Shown here one piece after another: positions 22,314-33,800 of a stretch of DNA of 64,000 bases (position 1 is the first letter of the stretch; each line of letters opens with the position of its first letter). Both the position numbers and the translations under genes were made by a program. The stretch covers positions 52,256,068-52,320,067 of the forward strand of contig OY365806.1 in assembly GCA_959347315.1 (NCBI GenBank), read 5' to 3'. The DNA is from Bimastos eiseni. Lineage: Eukaryota > Annelida > Clitellata > Crassiclitellata > Lumbricidae. The notes under the pieces are model-generated. The model was not told the DNA's origin and ran no database searches. It worked only from the letters and a program-made list of their open reading frames with translations.

Positions 22314-24076
22314 CTGAGGCAAGAAGATGGCAATGTATCAAAGTTATATCCTAAGCTACAATATCCCATGGAATGATAAATGAAGACAGTCATTTTTTTA
22401 TGGTAGTATCCATGTCTGTATTAATGACTGCAACACTGGATCATCAGCATAATATCACTGCTACAATGAAAGAGTTATGTAAAGTCATGAATTGGATTGG
22501 TTGTCATCAGTCGATTAGTTTGAGAATAAATATTGAAAGCATTGTGTGGGCCGGGCCAATCATACAGTATTTTGGTAACAGGGCATGATCAAGAGTAAGG
22601 AAAGAGCAAAACAGAACATGAAAAGGAACCGGAGGTTATGGAAGCTGAGGTGGAATGGGCTATCAAACAACTGAAGAACAACGAGTCAGGATGGAATACC
22701 AATAGAACTGATAAAAACAGGGGATGACGCAATGATAAAGACAATAAAAAATATGCAATAACATAGGGAAAACCTGAGAGTGGCCAGAGGAATGGAAGAG
22801 ATCAATATTATATTTAAGAAAGGAGATGCGAGAGAGAGTGAAAATTACAGTACAATAGCTATGATATCGCACACAAGTAAAATACTACTCAAAATAATTC
22901 ATAAAAGAACGTAGAGCACAAAGAGAGAGCTTCCGGACAATCAGGCAGGATTTAGGAAATCCCGGGGAACGCGAGACCATATTGCCAATACGAGGTGGAT
23001 AAAGGAAAGACAAGGGGAGTATGGACAAGAACTACACATGTGTTTCATTAGGCATTTGACTGAATCAGCCAGAAACCGATGTGGAAAACTCTAATAGAGA
23101 TAGGAATACCAGAACACTTGATACAGCTACTAAAAGAATTGCACGAAGACCAGGCAACAGTGATAAGAACAGAATTTGGAGACACAGACAAATTTAAAAT
23201 CAAGAAGGGGTGAGGCAAGGGTGCATCCTGCCCCATTTTCATTCAACCTGTATGCAGAAAGGATAATGAGGAGGGCAGAAATGCAAGAAGCAACTGAATG
23301 AGTAAGGATAGCAGGAAGGACACAATCTAAAATATGCGGATGACACAACACTACTGGCAGAAAAGAAAACAGATCTGGAAAAACTGATAAGAAGACTGAT
23401 GAGAGAAAGTGAGAAGACAGGTTTATAATTCAAAATAAAGACGACAAAGATAATGACAACAGATGATTGGGACAGTCTTGAGATAGACAGAGAGGAAACA
23501 GAGGTGGTGACAAGCTTCAAATTCCTGGAATCAGTAATAGAAAGAGGGAAAGTGTGATTCTGAAATAAAAAGGGTGGCGATAGGGAAAGATGCAATGAAT
23601 GCATTTGAAGATATGGAAGGATAAATGCGTCAGCATAGACACAAAAAAAGGCTAGTGAGGGTAATGATCTTTCTTACAGTACTATAATGGAGGTGAGACG
23701 TGGAAAAAACAAAGAATATATAGAGAAAAAGATCAATGCATGCGAGATGTGGATATGGGGAAGATGCAGAGAATATCATGGACGGAGAAAAAGACAAATG
23801 AAGGGAGATTGGAGTTAAAGCCCAAGTTTTGGGGGCATGGCTAGCTGCTGGTACATTTGCTCTTGACATCTGATTGGACATGGTCTTCACTGTGTATTAC
23901 AGCGCTCTGGTTGACCAGATCAGAGAAACAAATCGCCTCTGACCAAGACCGGGTTTGGGCCTCATCCCATGGCACCTGTGTTGTGCGCATGTGTATATAA
24001 TGATAGACGCCGTGCAAGTCGCAATGCTTGAATACATATCCCTTCCCCTCTTCTTCCATATAATATGCATAACGAT

Positions 24077-25105
24077 TAGGGATCAGCCGGAAATCGCCTC
24101 GGACATTCGCCTCGGCCGAATATCTCAATTTTCATCACTACTCGGAAGTATTCGCCTCGGCAAATACTTAACACGCAAATAGTTGCAAAAATTAATTTTT
24201 TAATTTAACTAAGGATTACTTAAATTTTACTTTGTCATTTTGACAATATTATGTTTTTGAAGTTTTCTGTTTTTTTGCCTCCCCATGAGTAAGCAACAAC
24301 TTCAACAAGATGGCACTTTTCTGTTAGTGTTATTTGGAATTGGAAGACATTCTTTAATATAAGTTTATTTTCATTACTATCATTAGACATTATTCATTAG
24401 ACTCATAGTCATTCATTACTTATCTTAGTAATCTAGTTAAGTTTTAAGTTGTAACTTGTAAGTTAAAGTTTGTAATTGTAACCAATAAGTTACTATCTCT
24501 ATATATCTAGTCTATATAGCATTCTAGTCTTTAATAAAGACTCTTGTTAAAACTTGTTCTAAAGAAAATTTTAGAAATAGATATTAGAAGTTTTAAAAGT
24601 TTAGAACTGTTTAATTTTTATTATTTTTAAACTTTTAAAGTTTTAACTTTTAAGCTTGTTTAAGCTTTTAAATGTCACTGGTAAGTTGTAAGCATTTAAA
24701 TTGTTAAAGTTGTCAGGGTTTTTTACTCTTTAGTTCTATTTGTATTTTGTAATTTGTATTACATTTTTAATAAATTTTTTATATTAAAATCATAAAATGC
24801 AAGTGAAATTGTTAAACTAGTTTACTTTTATAATATAATTCAAATTCATAAATCTTTGTTGGTTACTTTATTACTAGTCCATTAAAACAAAGTCATATTT
24901 CACGTCTGTGATACTGGAGCATGCTTGAAATTGAATGCTTCGCATGAACATTCTATTATCAAGCTTTGGACATGGAAAAAAATTCAAAGAATTGGTACTC
25001 AGTTACTACCCGGTTCGTACCCGGATCCGGCAAATAGTACATCCAGAATTTTTCAAATACTCGGATTCGGTACTCGGTGAAAATTGTCTACCCGGCTGAC
25101 CCCTA
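24077..25105. mobile_element. hAT non-autonomous element, TAGGG family, copy C, perfect 8-bp duplication
   Basis: 1029 bp. Ends TAGGGATCAGCCGG / CCGGCTGACCCCTA, flanked exactly by ATAACGAT (24069-24076 and 25106-25113). Shares CGCCTCGGCCGAATATT near one end and the CCGGATCCGG / ACTCGGATTCGG region near the other with copies A, B and D, but has a different, AT-rich middle. Confidence 0.93.
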
Positions 25106-25132
25106 ATAACGATAGCTGTGTGTGTGCTTGTG

Positions 25133-25137
<5 letters not shown>

Positions 25138-25181
<44 letters not shown>
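25138..25181. repeat. (TA)n microsatellite
   Basis: About 22 TA units preceded by GTGTGTGTGC. Open frames across it are artefacts. Confidence 0.95.
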
Positions 25182-25184
<3 letters not shown>

Positions 25185-26892
25185 GGTTCATGCATATCTC
25201 TTACGTATGTACGGCTCTGAGGTTGCTTATTTGGATGATGTCCATGGTTTGAAATGTGTGTGTGTGCTTGGGTGCACGTAGGTCTTAATTATGTATTTCA
25301 TAGATACATCCAACAGACGTCTTCTAACTCTTCGCGTGGTACCATCAGCAATACCTGCTGTCATTGTCTGGTGTAAAATTCTGCCTTTCATACTTTGCTA
25401 AATAAAGAATAATTCAATGTAATTACGCTATACTAATGAAGAGAAATAAGCTTAGCCTACAACTTTACTAAATGCATGTCATAAGAATAAACAGATTTAT
25501 GCGATATAGAACAGTTATGATGAAAATGAACAGTCTTGCAAGCAACAGCTTCTAACACGGCCAAGACGAATGCTAGACTAAACCGTTGCAGAACATTTTC
25601 ATGGTACATTGGCATCTGACATCTAATGGGACATAGCCTTGGCTGAGCATTTGAGAAATTTGAATATGAAGAGCCTCCTGATTGTGAAGTCCATCCACTG
25701 CTATGGCAAGCATGCATATACACAATACACCTTCCACAACTCTGGGTCGCTAAATAAAGGAAATTGGATAACAGGCAAGTTATGAGGCACATGTACTACA
25801 GGTAGAACTACTTGATATGCATTTTAATAAATCGCATGACATCCACATCAATAGCGTATGCGTGTTTGTGTGTGTGTGTCTGAGCCAATTAGTGGGTTCA
25901 AAGAAACCTCAATCGACAATAATGACCATTGCCGCCTCCTGTCAAATGTGTGAAAAGTGCAACCAAACACTTGCGGGAAGTTTGATGCAGTGTTGTAAAT
26001 CGCGACTTCAAGGGCTGTCTTCGTGCCATTGGACACACTTCTCAAAGTAATAAAAGTAAAAAGTAAAAAAATCTTAGGGGGGTTTGTCCTAATTTGGGGT
26101 GTGTGTATTTGTCCTGGGGCGTTTATGTTCAAGGGGTTTGTTCGGGGTGCTTTTGTCCGCGACCCTCAGCCACAATCTGTGGAATGGATTGGCAGAGGAC
26201 AAGTAGCGCACCCTTCTCACAGTTTTATTCCGAGTTCTGTATGAAAAAATACTGGAATGTTCTTTGTAATTTGGGTGGACCAATGTGCTACGTTTGGCAA
26301 GGAAACTAAGTCAAGCACAGGGAGTCCATCACGGACGAGAAAAAATACGTCCTGCCAAAGGTCAGAAGTTTATACCCAAATCCAATTAAGAGCTTGTGAC
26401 GTAATAGGGTTGATGACTCGTATGAAACGTATTTTCAAGGTACAATTCCTTTTGATATCTCATTGGACAGTGGTCTTCACTTGTATAGTAGGCTTAAAGC
26501 TCAGCCGGACCAGCTCACAGAGAAACAAACGCAAACAACAGTGTTAACAATCTTGGCAACCGCCAAGATTGCTCCACGAGCCGAGTGATCTTGGCCAGCC
26601 GCCATATTTATACACCTATAATGGTCCATGGGCTGATATCCTGTATGCGTCCTATTGCGCTTTGGCTTATGGCCTTTTATGTATATACATATATTATAAG
26701 TATATGTATGTAGAGAGACAGACAGAGAACGGCCCATTCAGAGGCATGCAGGCATTTCAACTGAAAGGAATTGACCACGATGGACTTGAATATGGCACTT
26801 ATTGAGTGTAGCCCCTCTCAATGAGTTCAGGTTTGATTGACAAGCAGTTTGTCGCACAACTGACCACCCAGAAAACTTCACCTTTAAGAATG
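25182..26892. other. Insertion DNA between the two RTE halves, unassigned
   Basis: Holds the hAT copy at its left and otherwise unassigned sequence. Segments at 23860, 25610 and 26455 share a CATCTGATTGGACA / CATCTCATTGGACA motif followed by GGTCTTCACT in two of them, hinting at a short repeat. 26070-26160 is a GT/GGGG-rich degenerate array (GGGGTGxTTTTGTCC-like). No convincing gene. Confidence 0.5.
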
Positions 26893-27371
26893 AATGTTAC
26901 AGCAAACAGCAATGAGAAGGAAGCTGCGGTTCTTTGGAATATTATGCGATCAGATGGACTGAAAAGGAAATGATCCTGGTGTGTGGAGAAGGAAGAAAAG
27001 AGGACGCTCAAGGAAAAAATGGATGGACGAGATTCATGAAAAAACTAGACTGAATCTGGAGGAGCTAAGGGACGTGACTTCGGAAAGAAAGAAATGGAGA
27101 AAGTTAATCATGACGGTCGCTAGAGTTCAACGAGCACAAGGTAACAGTGATATCAATAAAAATTATGATTTAAAAATCATTAGAAACTACAAAGCATTTA
27201 ATGTGAACAGTTTCATTCAACAAAAATGCAAACAATTTAAAATTATTAATTAATATAAGAGTATATAACTTCGCAAATTATGGATACTACCGCGAATTTT
27301 AACGTTTTGCCGTGAATGCAAAGGTGAAGAATTAAAGTAAAGAAGTAAAGGCAAAGGTTCTAAACATTATT

Positions 27372-27655
27372 TATGACTTTGTGTGCGAAAACACTCGGTG
27401 GCTAGAGGAAGACGTTCAGTTTAAGCCCGGTACGTTTCAGGTGAGCAGCGATCTACTATTTTGCAGCACATGCAATGTTCCAGTCAAATTTAATCAGAGG
27501 GACAGTTTCACTAAGCAAAAACATAAGTAAAGTTCACAAGCGCATAGCACAGAATGTCGAGAGTGTAAAGGCGAAAAGGAAAAATTGCAGCCTGCTCTTT
27601 CAGCTGTGTTTGAAAAGCAGACATCGCAGTAACAGCACCCGCCATTATTGGCATG
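27372..27655 (+). pseudogene. BED/CGGBP1-like zinc-finger remnant
   Basis: Frame reads YDFVCENTRWLEEDVQF, SSDLLFCSTCNVPVKF, RDSFTKQKHK, stop, SSQAHSTECRECKGEK, ALSAVFEKQTSQ. The FCxxCN ... H-x5-H pattern resembles CGGBP1 and hAT-associated BED fingers. An in-frame TAA between the Cys and His pairs breaks it. A remnant of a hAT-derived gene is the best guess. Confidence 0.45.
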
Positions 27656-27819
27656 AACGGTTGTTGATTTTTACTCAGTTATTGATTTATTATTGGGCAA
27701 CACATTATGCCGCAAACTGTGTTTTGGTCGCAAATTGGCCGCGAATTCTTCACTTTTCGACCAAGAAATATATACAGCCCTAATGAAAGTTAAATTAAAA
27801 TCATATGGTAATAAGTTCT

Positions 27820-28395
27820 GATGGCCTAGCTGTCAAAGTTATGCCCTATTCCAATGAGTAGGTGTTAATAGTGTATTTAATAGCAATGTTTGGTTGATGG
27901 TACAGCGGTTTGGTGTATTGAGAAGAGGGGTTAGTGGTGTGTATGTGGTTTAAATGGCTTAGGCCTGTAGGCCATCAGAGACCGTTAATTTAGCTGTCAA
28001 AGTTAGGCCCTATACCAATGAGTAGGTATTATAGTGCACTAAATAGCAAAGTTTGGTTGATGGTACAGCAGGGTACATTATTTATTGTACAAAAAAGGTG
28101 ATGTGGTGTATTGATAAGAGGGGTTAGTGGTGTGTATGTGGTGTGAATGTCTTAGCCTTGTATGCCGTCAGAGACTGTTAATTTAGCCGTCAAAGTTAGG
28201 CCCTATTCCAATGAGTAGGTATTACAGAGCATTAAATAGCAAAGTTTGGTTGATGGTACAGGGTATAATCTGTATTTTACAAAGAAGCGGTTTGGTGTAT
28301 TGAGAAGAGGGGTTAGTGGTGTGTATGTGGTTTAAATGGCTTAGGCCTGTAGGCCGTTTAAGCTCATTAATTCATCTGTCAAAGTGATGACATAA
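27820..28395. repeat. Tandem repeat, units of about 165-200 bp, three copies plus a part
   Basis: Units carry CAAAGTTAGGCCCTATTCCAATGAGTAGG, GTTTGGTTGATGGTACAG and GAGAAGAGGGGTTAGTGGTG. Starts near 27828, 27992 and 28188; a partial unit near 28376. Some units carry an extra ACAAAGAAG-type stretch. Confidence 0.85.
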
Positions 28396-28410
28396 CTTTT
28401 GAAACACAAA

Positions 28411-29611
28411 GGGGCCATTCACATATTATATAACGCATAAAATCCCAATTTTTGACCCACCCCCCTACCCCTAATAACGTTATATAACAGCAGCTGTGAT
28501 CCCCACCCATATATTATATAACAGATATGCTACCTACCCCCTACCCCACCCCAGCCTATAAGCACATTAAAAGACACACAATCGACATAATTGTATTACA
28601 CAATTTGACACTTTTATAACAATACGATGTTAGTTATCACTTTAATAGTAGTGATTCAGCTGACAATTGCCTTTATCCGATTCAAGAACTGTAGTAAAAA
28701 TCATCATATGTCCAATTAGCTATGTAACAAAAGCCATCTGAACATTGTGTATTCTCTCGTGCCCATGATGATTAGACCGGATGTATGGAGCTCCTCTGCA
28801 TCTTAATAATCGGACTTTTAATGGCGCTAAATTCACTTGTATTAATTACGGTAACTAATTGGGTAGTCAACGATTGTCACCATGTATCTACATGTAGGCC
28901 TACTAATACAGCATGATAATACATGGCAGTGATGTACATCCTATTTAAAAGCACCATTTTAGTTTCCCTCCTGTTTTGCATTAGAAATGAGCATCACAGT
29001 ATCACACAGAATGGATCAGTTTAATATTGCACTATCAGGTATTTATCGATAACTTCGCGATACAACTCTACCTATTTAATAGTGTATGATGTATACAGAG
29101 TGCGTACTACAACTGCAATTGGGTATTAAGGCAAACATAAACTATTTACACATACTATAGAAAATGAAATCAAACATCTTGATAATACCTACCGAAATAA
29201 TTATTTCAAGTGAATTAACTTAAATTTAAACTAGAATCAAAGCAAAGCACACAGAATTGAATTTGAGAGCGTTTAAAGCGATGCACATGAAATTGTTAAA
29301 GTTGTACACAACAAATTGTTAAAAGTGGACTTATAAAATAATAACTAAGAATGTCAAATAAATTCGCCAGGTGGCAGCTAATGGTGCTAGTTTTGGTTCA
29401 TAACGTATTGTGAACTTCGATTAAACAATGAAGGTCCGTGGTACATGGAATTTCCAATTGGCAAGCAAACAGGCAAAATAGCATAAGCTGAAAAAAGTTT
29501 GTTATATAACAAAACCTTCAACCTACCCCCCTACCCTACACAATATAACGCTAACAAAACCGGAACCCACCTACCTACCCCTTGAGCGTTATATAATAGG
29601 TGAACGGCCCC
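28411..29611. mobile_element. GGGGCC-ended element, TTATATAA subtype
   Basis: 1201 bp. Ends GGGGCCATTCACATATTATA and TATAATAGGTGAACGGCCCC, flanked by AAA on both sides (28408-28410 and 29612-29614). Subterminal CCCACCCCCCTACCCC-type runs on both sides. No transposase frame seen. Confidence 0.85.
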
Positions 29612-29702
29612 AAAGGCTATTGCCTGGGGATATCACTCTCCTGCCGAATGTTTCGTCGAATGTTAAAGGGAATGTGACATTTAATAATTATCATTATTTT
29701 AG

Positions 29703-30011
29703 GTATTATTAGACGACACAGTAGACCTACACCCCATCATAGAGTTCCCTCCAAGTACATGTAGTCGCGAAAGGCAATCGTCGGAACGAAAACATTGCGA
29801 GAATGTAAGAGTGATATGTAAACCCCTAGATCTAAAACGTTGCCCTTATGTTAAACACAAAGCCAATAAAAAGGACTATTCCAGATTCTTACTGGGGTCG
29901 AAACAAATTACTCCACACGAAATGTTAGCGAGCAAACCTGTTCAAGCTCTTGTAAAGACATCCTTGTTGACATCGTTTCAAGTCAATCACTGTATTGTCC
30001 CCGCGCCTTAA
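29703..30011 (+). CDS. Unrecognised 102-codon open frame, possible 3'-terminal exon
   Basis: Open from directly after TCATTATTTTAG (a good acceptor whose TAG is also an in-frame stop) to TAA at 30009-30011. Begins VLLDDTVDLHPIIEF; later RCPYVKHKANKKDYSRF, ends QVNHCIVPAP. Basic, five Cys, no transmembrane segment, no family recognised. No upstream exon was identified, and the frame may be chance. Confidence 0.3.
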   Translation, partial: VLLDDTVDLHPIIEFPPSTCSRERQSSERKHCENVRVICKPLDLKRCPYVKHKANKKDYSRFLLGSKQITPHEMLASKPVQALVKTSLLTSFQVNHCIVPAP

Positions 30012-30021
30012 GAATATATTT

Positions 30022-30560
30022 GGTAAAATTGAAGACTAGAAGCCTGTGTATGTAAACAATATGGCCGTCCCTATCTGAATTTGCTGAAATTAGAGCGCAC
30101 CTAACGACGGAACCAAACGCCTCTACACACAGTAAACAAGTAAGTAATCAAAACGACTGACATTCAGATAATAATTATTTAATTTAAAGAAAAAATCAGC
30201 ATATCGCAAAATTACAATAGACGCCAAAACACACTTCTGATGGCGCGAAAAACAGCGGATATTGTCATTTCCGAGTTTGTTAACTGGTGTGAGTTCAGCT
30301 TGTGCTTTAATTAACTGTGTTCTGGTTTGTGCCGTATTTCACCCGCATTCAAACGCAGCTTATCAGACATTTAAACGTTCACTTCGTTTTTTTAATAAAA
30401 TATATTCTCTTCATTATAAAAGCTTTGGTCCTGATTACTTACTTGTTTACTGTGTGTAGAGGCGTTTGGTTGCGTCGTTAGGTGCGCTCTAATTTCAGCA
30501 AATTCAGATAGGGACGGCCATATTGTTTACATACACAAGCTTCTAGTCTTCAATTTTACC
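30022..30560. mobile_element. Element with about 130-bp inverted terminal arms
   Basis: Left arm 30022-30150 (GGTAAAATTGAAGACTAGAAGC...) is nearly the reverse complement of 30431-30560 (...GCTTCTAGTCTTCAATTTTACC). Middle of about 280 bp has no gene. Target duplication is unclear (ATATATTT / TTATTTAT). Could fold into a long hairpin. Confidence 0.8.
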
Positions 30561-30639
30561 TTATTTATTTATTTTATTTATTTATTACCGAAATTTGATA
30601 CCGCCCTTCTTCCAACATTTTTTCTCAAAGTACATACAC

Positions 30640-30807
30640 ACGCCTCGACGGCGCAATTGCAGTTGTACTGCACAGCGTATGTGCGCGAAGGACTTGCTCA
30701 AGGTCCCTACAGTGACAGTGACGCATCGGACGAGGGTCGAACCCGCTCGCTCAGCACGCACTGAACGTTACGAGCTGACCGCTCTAACCGATCGGCCACT
30801 GTGCCAC
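30640..30807 (-). mobile_element. tRNA-derived SINE head
   Basis: On the minus strand GGCACAGTGGCCGATCGGTTAGAGC (A-box-like) is followed at tRNA spacing by GCGGGTTCGACCCTCG (B box), then by CCTTGAGCAAGTCCTTCG, a phrase common in SINE bodies. No foldable full acceptor stem, so a SINE rather than a working tRNA gene. Confidence 0.65.
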
Positions 30808-31259
30808 ACAAAAGCCTTGATGATTATATATAATAATCAAGGGACCAGCAAGGAACTTGTATATTGGTCTCTGGTCCCTGTATAATCAAGAGGAATGGTC
30901 ACTCGCCAAATATCTGTGTACATCCGGTGACAGTGTGCGAGCGCTGCGACATCTGGCGTCGAGGTTATAAAGATCATTGCCATTGATCAAAATGTATAGA
31001 CGGCCAAGTGCGTCAACTGTCATAATTTAACACGGTGGCTTATGTCTTGTGTGTTTTCTTTCACCAGGTGGCGCCAGCATATATTGGTGTGGGCCTGTAT
31101 CGGCACACTCCAGGCACAATACAGCTTGACCTGAGCAAAATTGTTTCAGAAGCTTTTTAAACGGTATCCAGTTTAGAATCCATTGCTGAATAACATACCG
31201 AAAATCCCACAAAATTCGACCACAGAGTCACCCCCCCCCTCACCAGCGGACTTCAAAAT

Positions 31260-31850
31260 AGGCCAAACGGTCAACATGAACAGAAATGACCATAACTAAG
31301 CCAAATATTGTCCTCTTTTGTGATTCTTTTATCCCTAAGCTCGAGTCATTAAAGGGAAATTGTAGTCAAAGGCTCTTTAATACAAGGTAATTTCAAGGTC
31401 AAAAGGTTAAAATAATGGTGAAAATGGCCATTTATCAGCCAAGTATCGTTCTGTTTGGATGATTCTTTGTTCTATTAGGTCAGTCAGGTAAGGAAATACA
31501 TTCAAAAGAACAGAGTAGTCAACGGCTGGCATGATAGGTTATTTCAAGGTCAAAGAATTCTGGTCATGACTTAGCCAAATATTGTTCTATTTGGGTAATT
31601 CTTTTATCTTTTTGCTCGGACAGGCAAGGGCTACATTCGAAAAGACCTAGCAGTCGAGAGCATAACATGATACAAGGTCATTTCAAGGTCAAAAGGTTAA
31701 TATAATTGAAAAACTGCTGGGTCTTCCCAAATGTAGCCCTTACCAGTCTGAGCTAACAGAAAAAGCATCACCAAAATAGAACAATATAATTGGTTGAGAC
31801 ACGGCCATTAATTTTCTTTTATGTTGACCTTTTGACCTGGTGAAGTCCAT
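31260..31850. repeat. Tandem repeat, units of about 120-150 bp
   Basis: Recurring phrases: AAATATTGTTCTATTTGG, GATTCTTTTATC, TTTCAAGGTCAAAAGGTTAA, and the reverse set after 31700. Related sequence flanks the hAT copies at 52780-54800. Confidence 0.75.
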
Positions 31851-31917
31851 TTATGTGGCTACGGGGAAGATGCAGAGGAAAAAAACAAAGATTATTTTGC
31901 TTTCTGTTTCTTGGTAA

Positions 31918-32782
31918 CAGGGATGTGGTCTTGATCTCGAGACCGGAAAACTGCTGTCTTGGCCTATGTCTCGAATGCATCGGTCTTGGGCCATCGGTCT
32001 TGGTCGGCCATCGGTCTTGGTCGGAAAACTGCGGTCTTTCAGTATCTTTGAAACAGGGATGTGGTCTTGGTCTCGAGACCGGAAAAATGCAGTCTTGATC
32101 TAGGTCTCAAATGCATCGGTCTTGAGTTGGGCCATCGGTCTTGGTCGCGTCGGTCTTGGTCTGAAAGGAACGGTCTTGGGATTGGTCTCCATCTTAGGTT
32201 AGCGTATTTGGTCATTTGCCGTATCAGAGCAATTTCTTTGATATTTGACGGTTATTTTCGATTGTTAGACACAGGATGTTCAGGCCCTACGTGATTGTTA
32301 TCGATTTATGACGTGTTGACCATCTATATATACATGTTACTATGGGCAAAAAATGCATTTACAATGGTACAACCCATTTCAAAATTTGCTTTCACAAATT
32401 TCAATGTTGTGGAACAGTCTAATAATTATGTGGTCGGACACGTGTAGTCACTGTTAACCTAGAATTCCGAGTACAAGTAGGCTTACACCATTCAAACGGA
32501 ACGTTGTTCTACTTGTTCAGATGCCTTAAAGTATTTACCTAATATTGTATAGGCATACTGTAAGTAATTTATAGTGTGATAATCTCAGGACGAAGCCAAG
32601 GGCTGAACCCGCAAAAGCTCATACTGCCCGTAAAACTGTTATCTGGACCATTATGAAGATTCTTCAGCAATAATATTAATGTTTTAAGCGTATTATTCCA
32701 TTTTAGCGTCTTAATAAATTCAATTGTTTATAAAAAGAGTATCGGTCTTGGACCCTCGGTCATGGTCTCGTGCCCAACACTG
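31918..32782. mobile_element. hAT element, CAGTGTTGGGCACGAG family, inverted copy
   Basis: Reverse orientation of 1717-2186: starts CAGGGATGTGGTCTTG, ends GTCTCGTGCCCAACACTG. Contains expanded GGTCTTGG arrays and a second internal start at 32054, so the end has been tandemly duplicated. Flanks do not match each other. Confidence 0.8.
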
Positions 32783-32840
32783 ATAGGGAACAATAAAAGG
32801 TAACCGGTAATAAATATGAAGATACACATGCCTCTGGTTA

Positions 32841-33298
32841 GGGGCCGTCCACATATTACGTATGCAGCGAGGGGAGGGGAGGGTTTCAAATTTCAGCGAT
32901 TTTGCGTATATTGTTGAGGGAAGGGGGTCCAGAAAATATGTACATACGCAAATATAACTGTCTAATTATGATATCCACAATACAGAATATGAAAATCAGA
33001 ACTGTCGACCCAATCACAGACTGCTTATTCAATTCCTGCTTATTCCATTTTATGTAGCTTTAAAACTGTTTCAAATGTTGTTAGTGTTTTATTTCTTCAT
33101 AACGGTTAACAAATTTAAGCTGTTAAATATGCCTAAAAAATAGCATGTGGTAAAATCAATGTCTTATAGATGTCTTTAGCTATTTAACCTTCGCAATGGG
33201 GGGGGGGGGTTAGAGCTCAAATGTATGTACTCATGGAGAGGGTCCACCAAATGTACAGAAAATCCGAATTTTTGCGTACGTAATATTTGGATGGGCCC
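32841..33298. mobile_element. GGGGCC-ended element, ATTACGTA subtype, with TTA duplication
   Basis: Ends GGGGCCGTCCACATATTACG and CGTAATATTTGGATGGGCCC; flanked by TTA (32838-32840 and 33299-33301). Interior shared with 20295, 33517 and 42515. Confidence 0.87.
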
Positions 33299-33516
33299 TT
33301 AGCGGGGTCGATGACCCCTTTAGGTGTTCATTATTCATTTATGAAAACTTGTGTTATTTTCTTGTGTTTTTGGTTACCAAATAAAAAAAAATTGATTTGA
33401 AAATATTTTAGTGACTCTCAATTAAATAATCGAAATTGCGGAGATATGGGTTGGGCATTGTAAACTAATTAAAAAGAACCCAGAGGAACATGCTTCTGCG
33501 CCTCAATGGTAGCAAA

Positions 33517-33800
33517 GGGCCGTCCACATATTATGTAGGCATCGAGGGGGATATTTTCGGTTTAAAATTTCGGCCATTTTGCGTACGGGGAAGGGGTCCC
33601 GAAAATATGTACGTACGCAACTATAATTGTCTAATTATGACATCCCCAATACAGAATATCAGAACTGTAAACTTAATCACAGACTACATTCCTGCTTAAT
33701 CAATTTTATGTAGCATTATAGTGGTTTCAAATGCAAGTGTTGTTAGTGTTGCATTTCTTCATAACAGTCAACAAATTTAAGCTGTTAAATATGATGCTAC
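33517..33800. mobile_element. GGGGCC-ended element, truncated copy
   Basis: Starts GGGCCGTCCACATATTATG and runs through the shared interior (ACGTACGCAACTATAATTG, CTTCATAACAGTCAACAAAT) to TTAAATATGATGCT, then diverges; second end missing. Confidence 0.8.

Larger units (their letters stand above)
22582..27139 (+). mobile_element. Second RTE (BovB-like) copy, 5'-truncated and split by a 3-kb insertion
   Basis: First part 22582-23820 aligns with 5760-7065 of the first copy, second part 26893-27139 with 7069-7330. The break lies at one point of the element, so 23821-26892 is inserted DNA. Flanking GGTAACAG occurs at 22574-22581 and 27140-27147, consistent with a target duplication. Many indels; the catalytic ADD block is shifted out of frame (GCGGATGACACAAC at about 23336). 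Confidence 0.83.

Noticed and set aside
30722..30807. Functional tRNA gene
   Set aside because: A and B boxes are present but the acceptor stem does not pair well and a SINE-like body follows.
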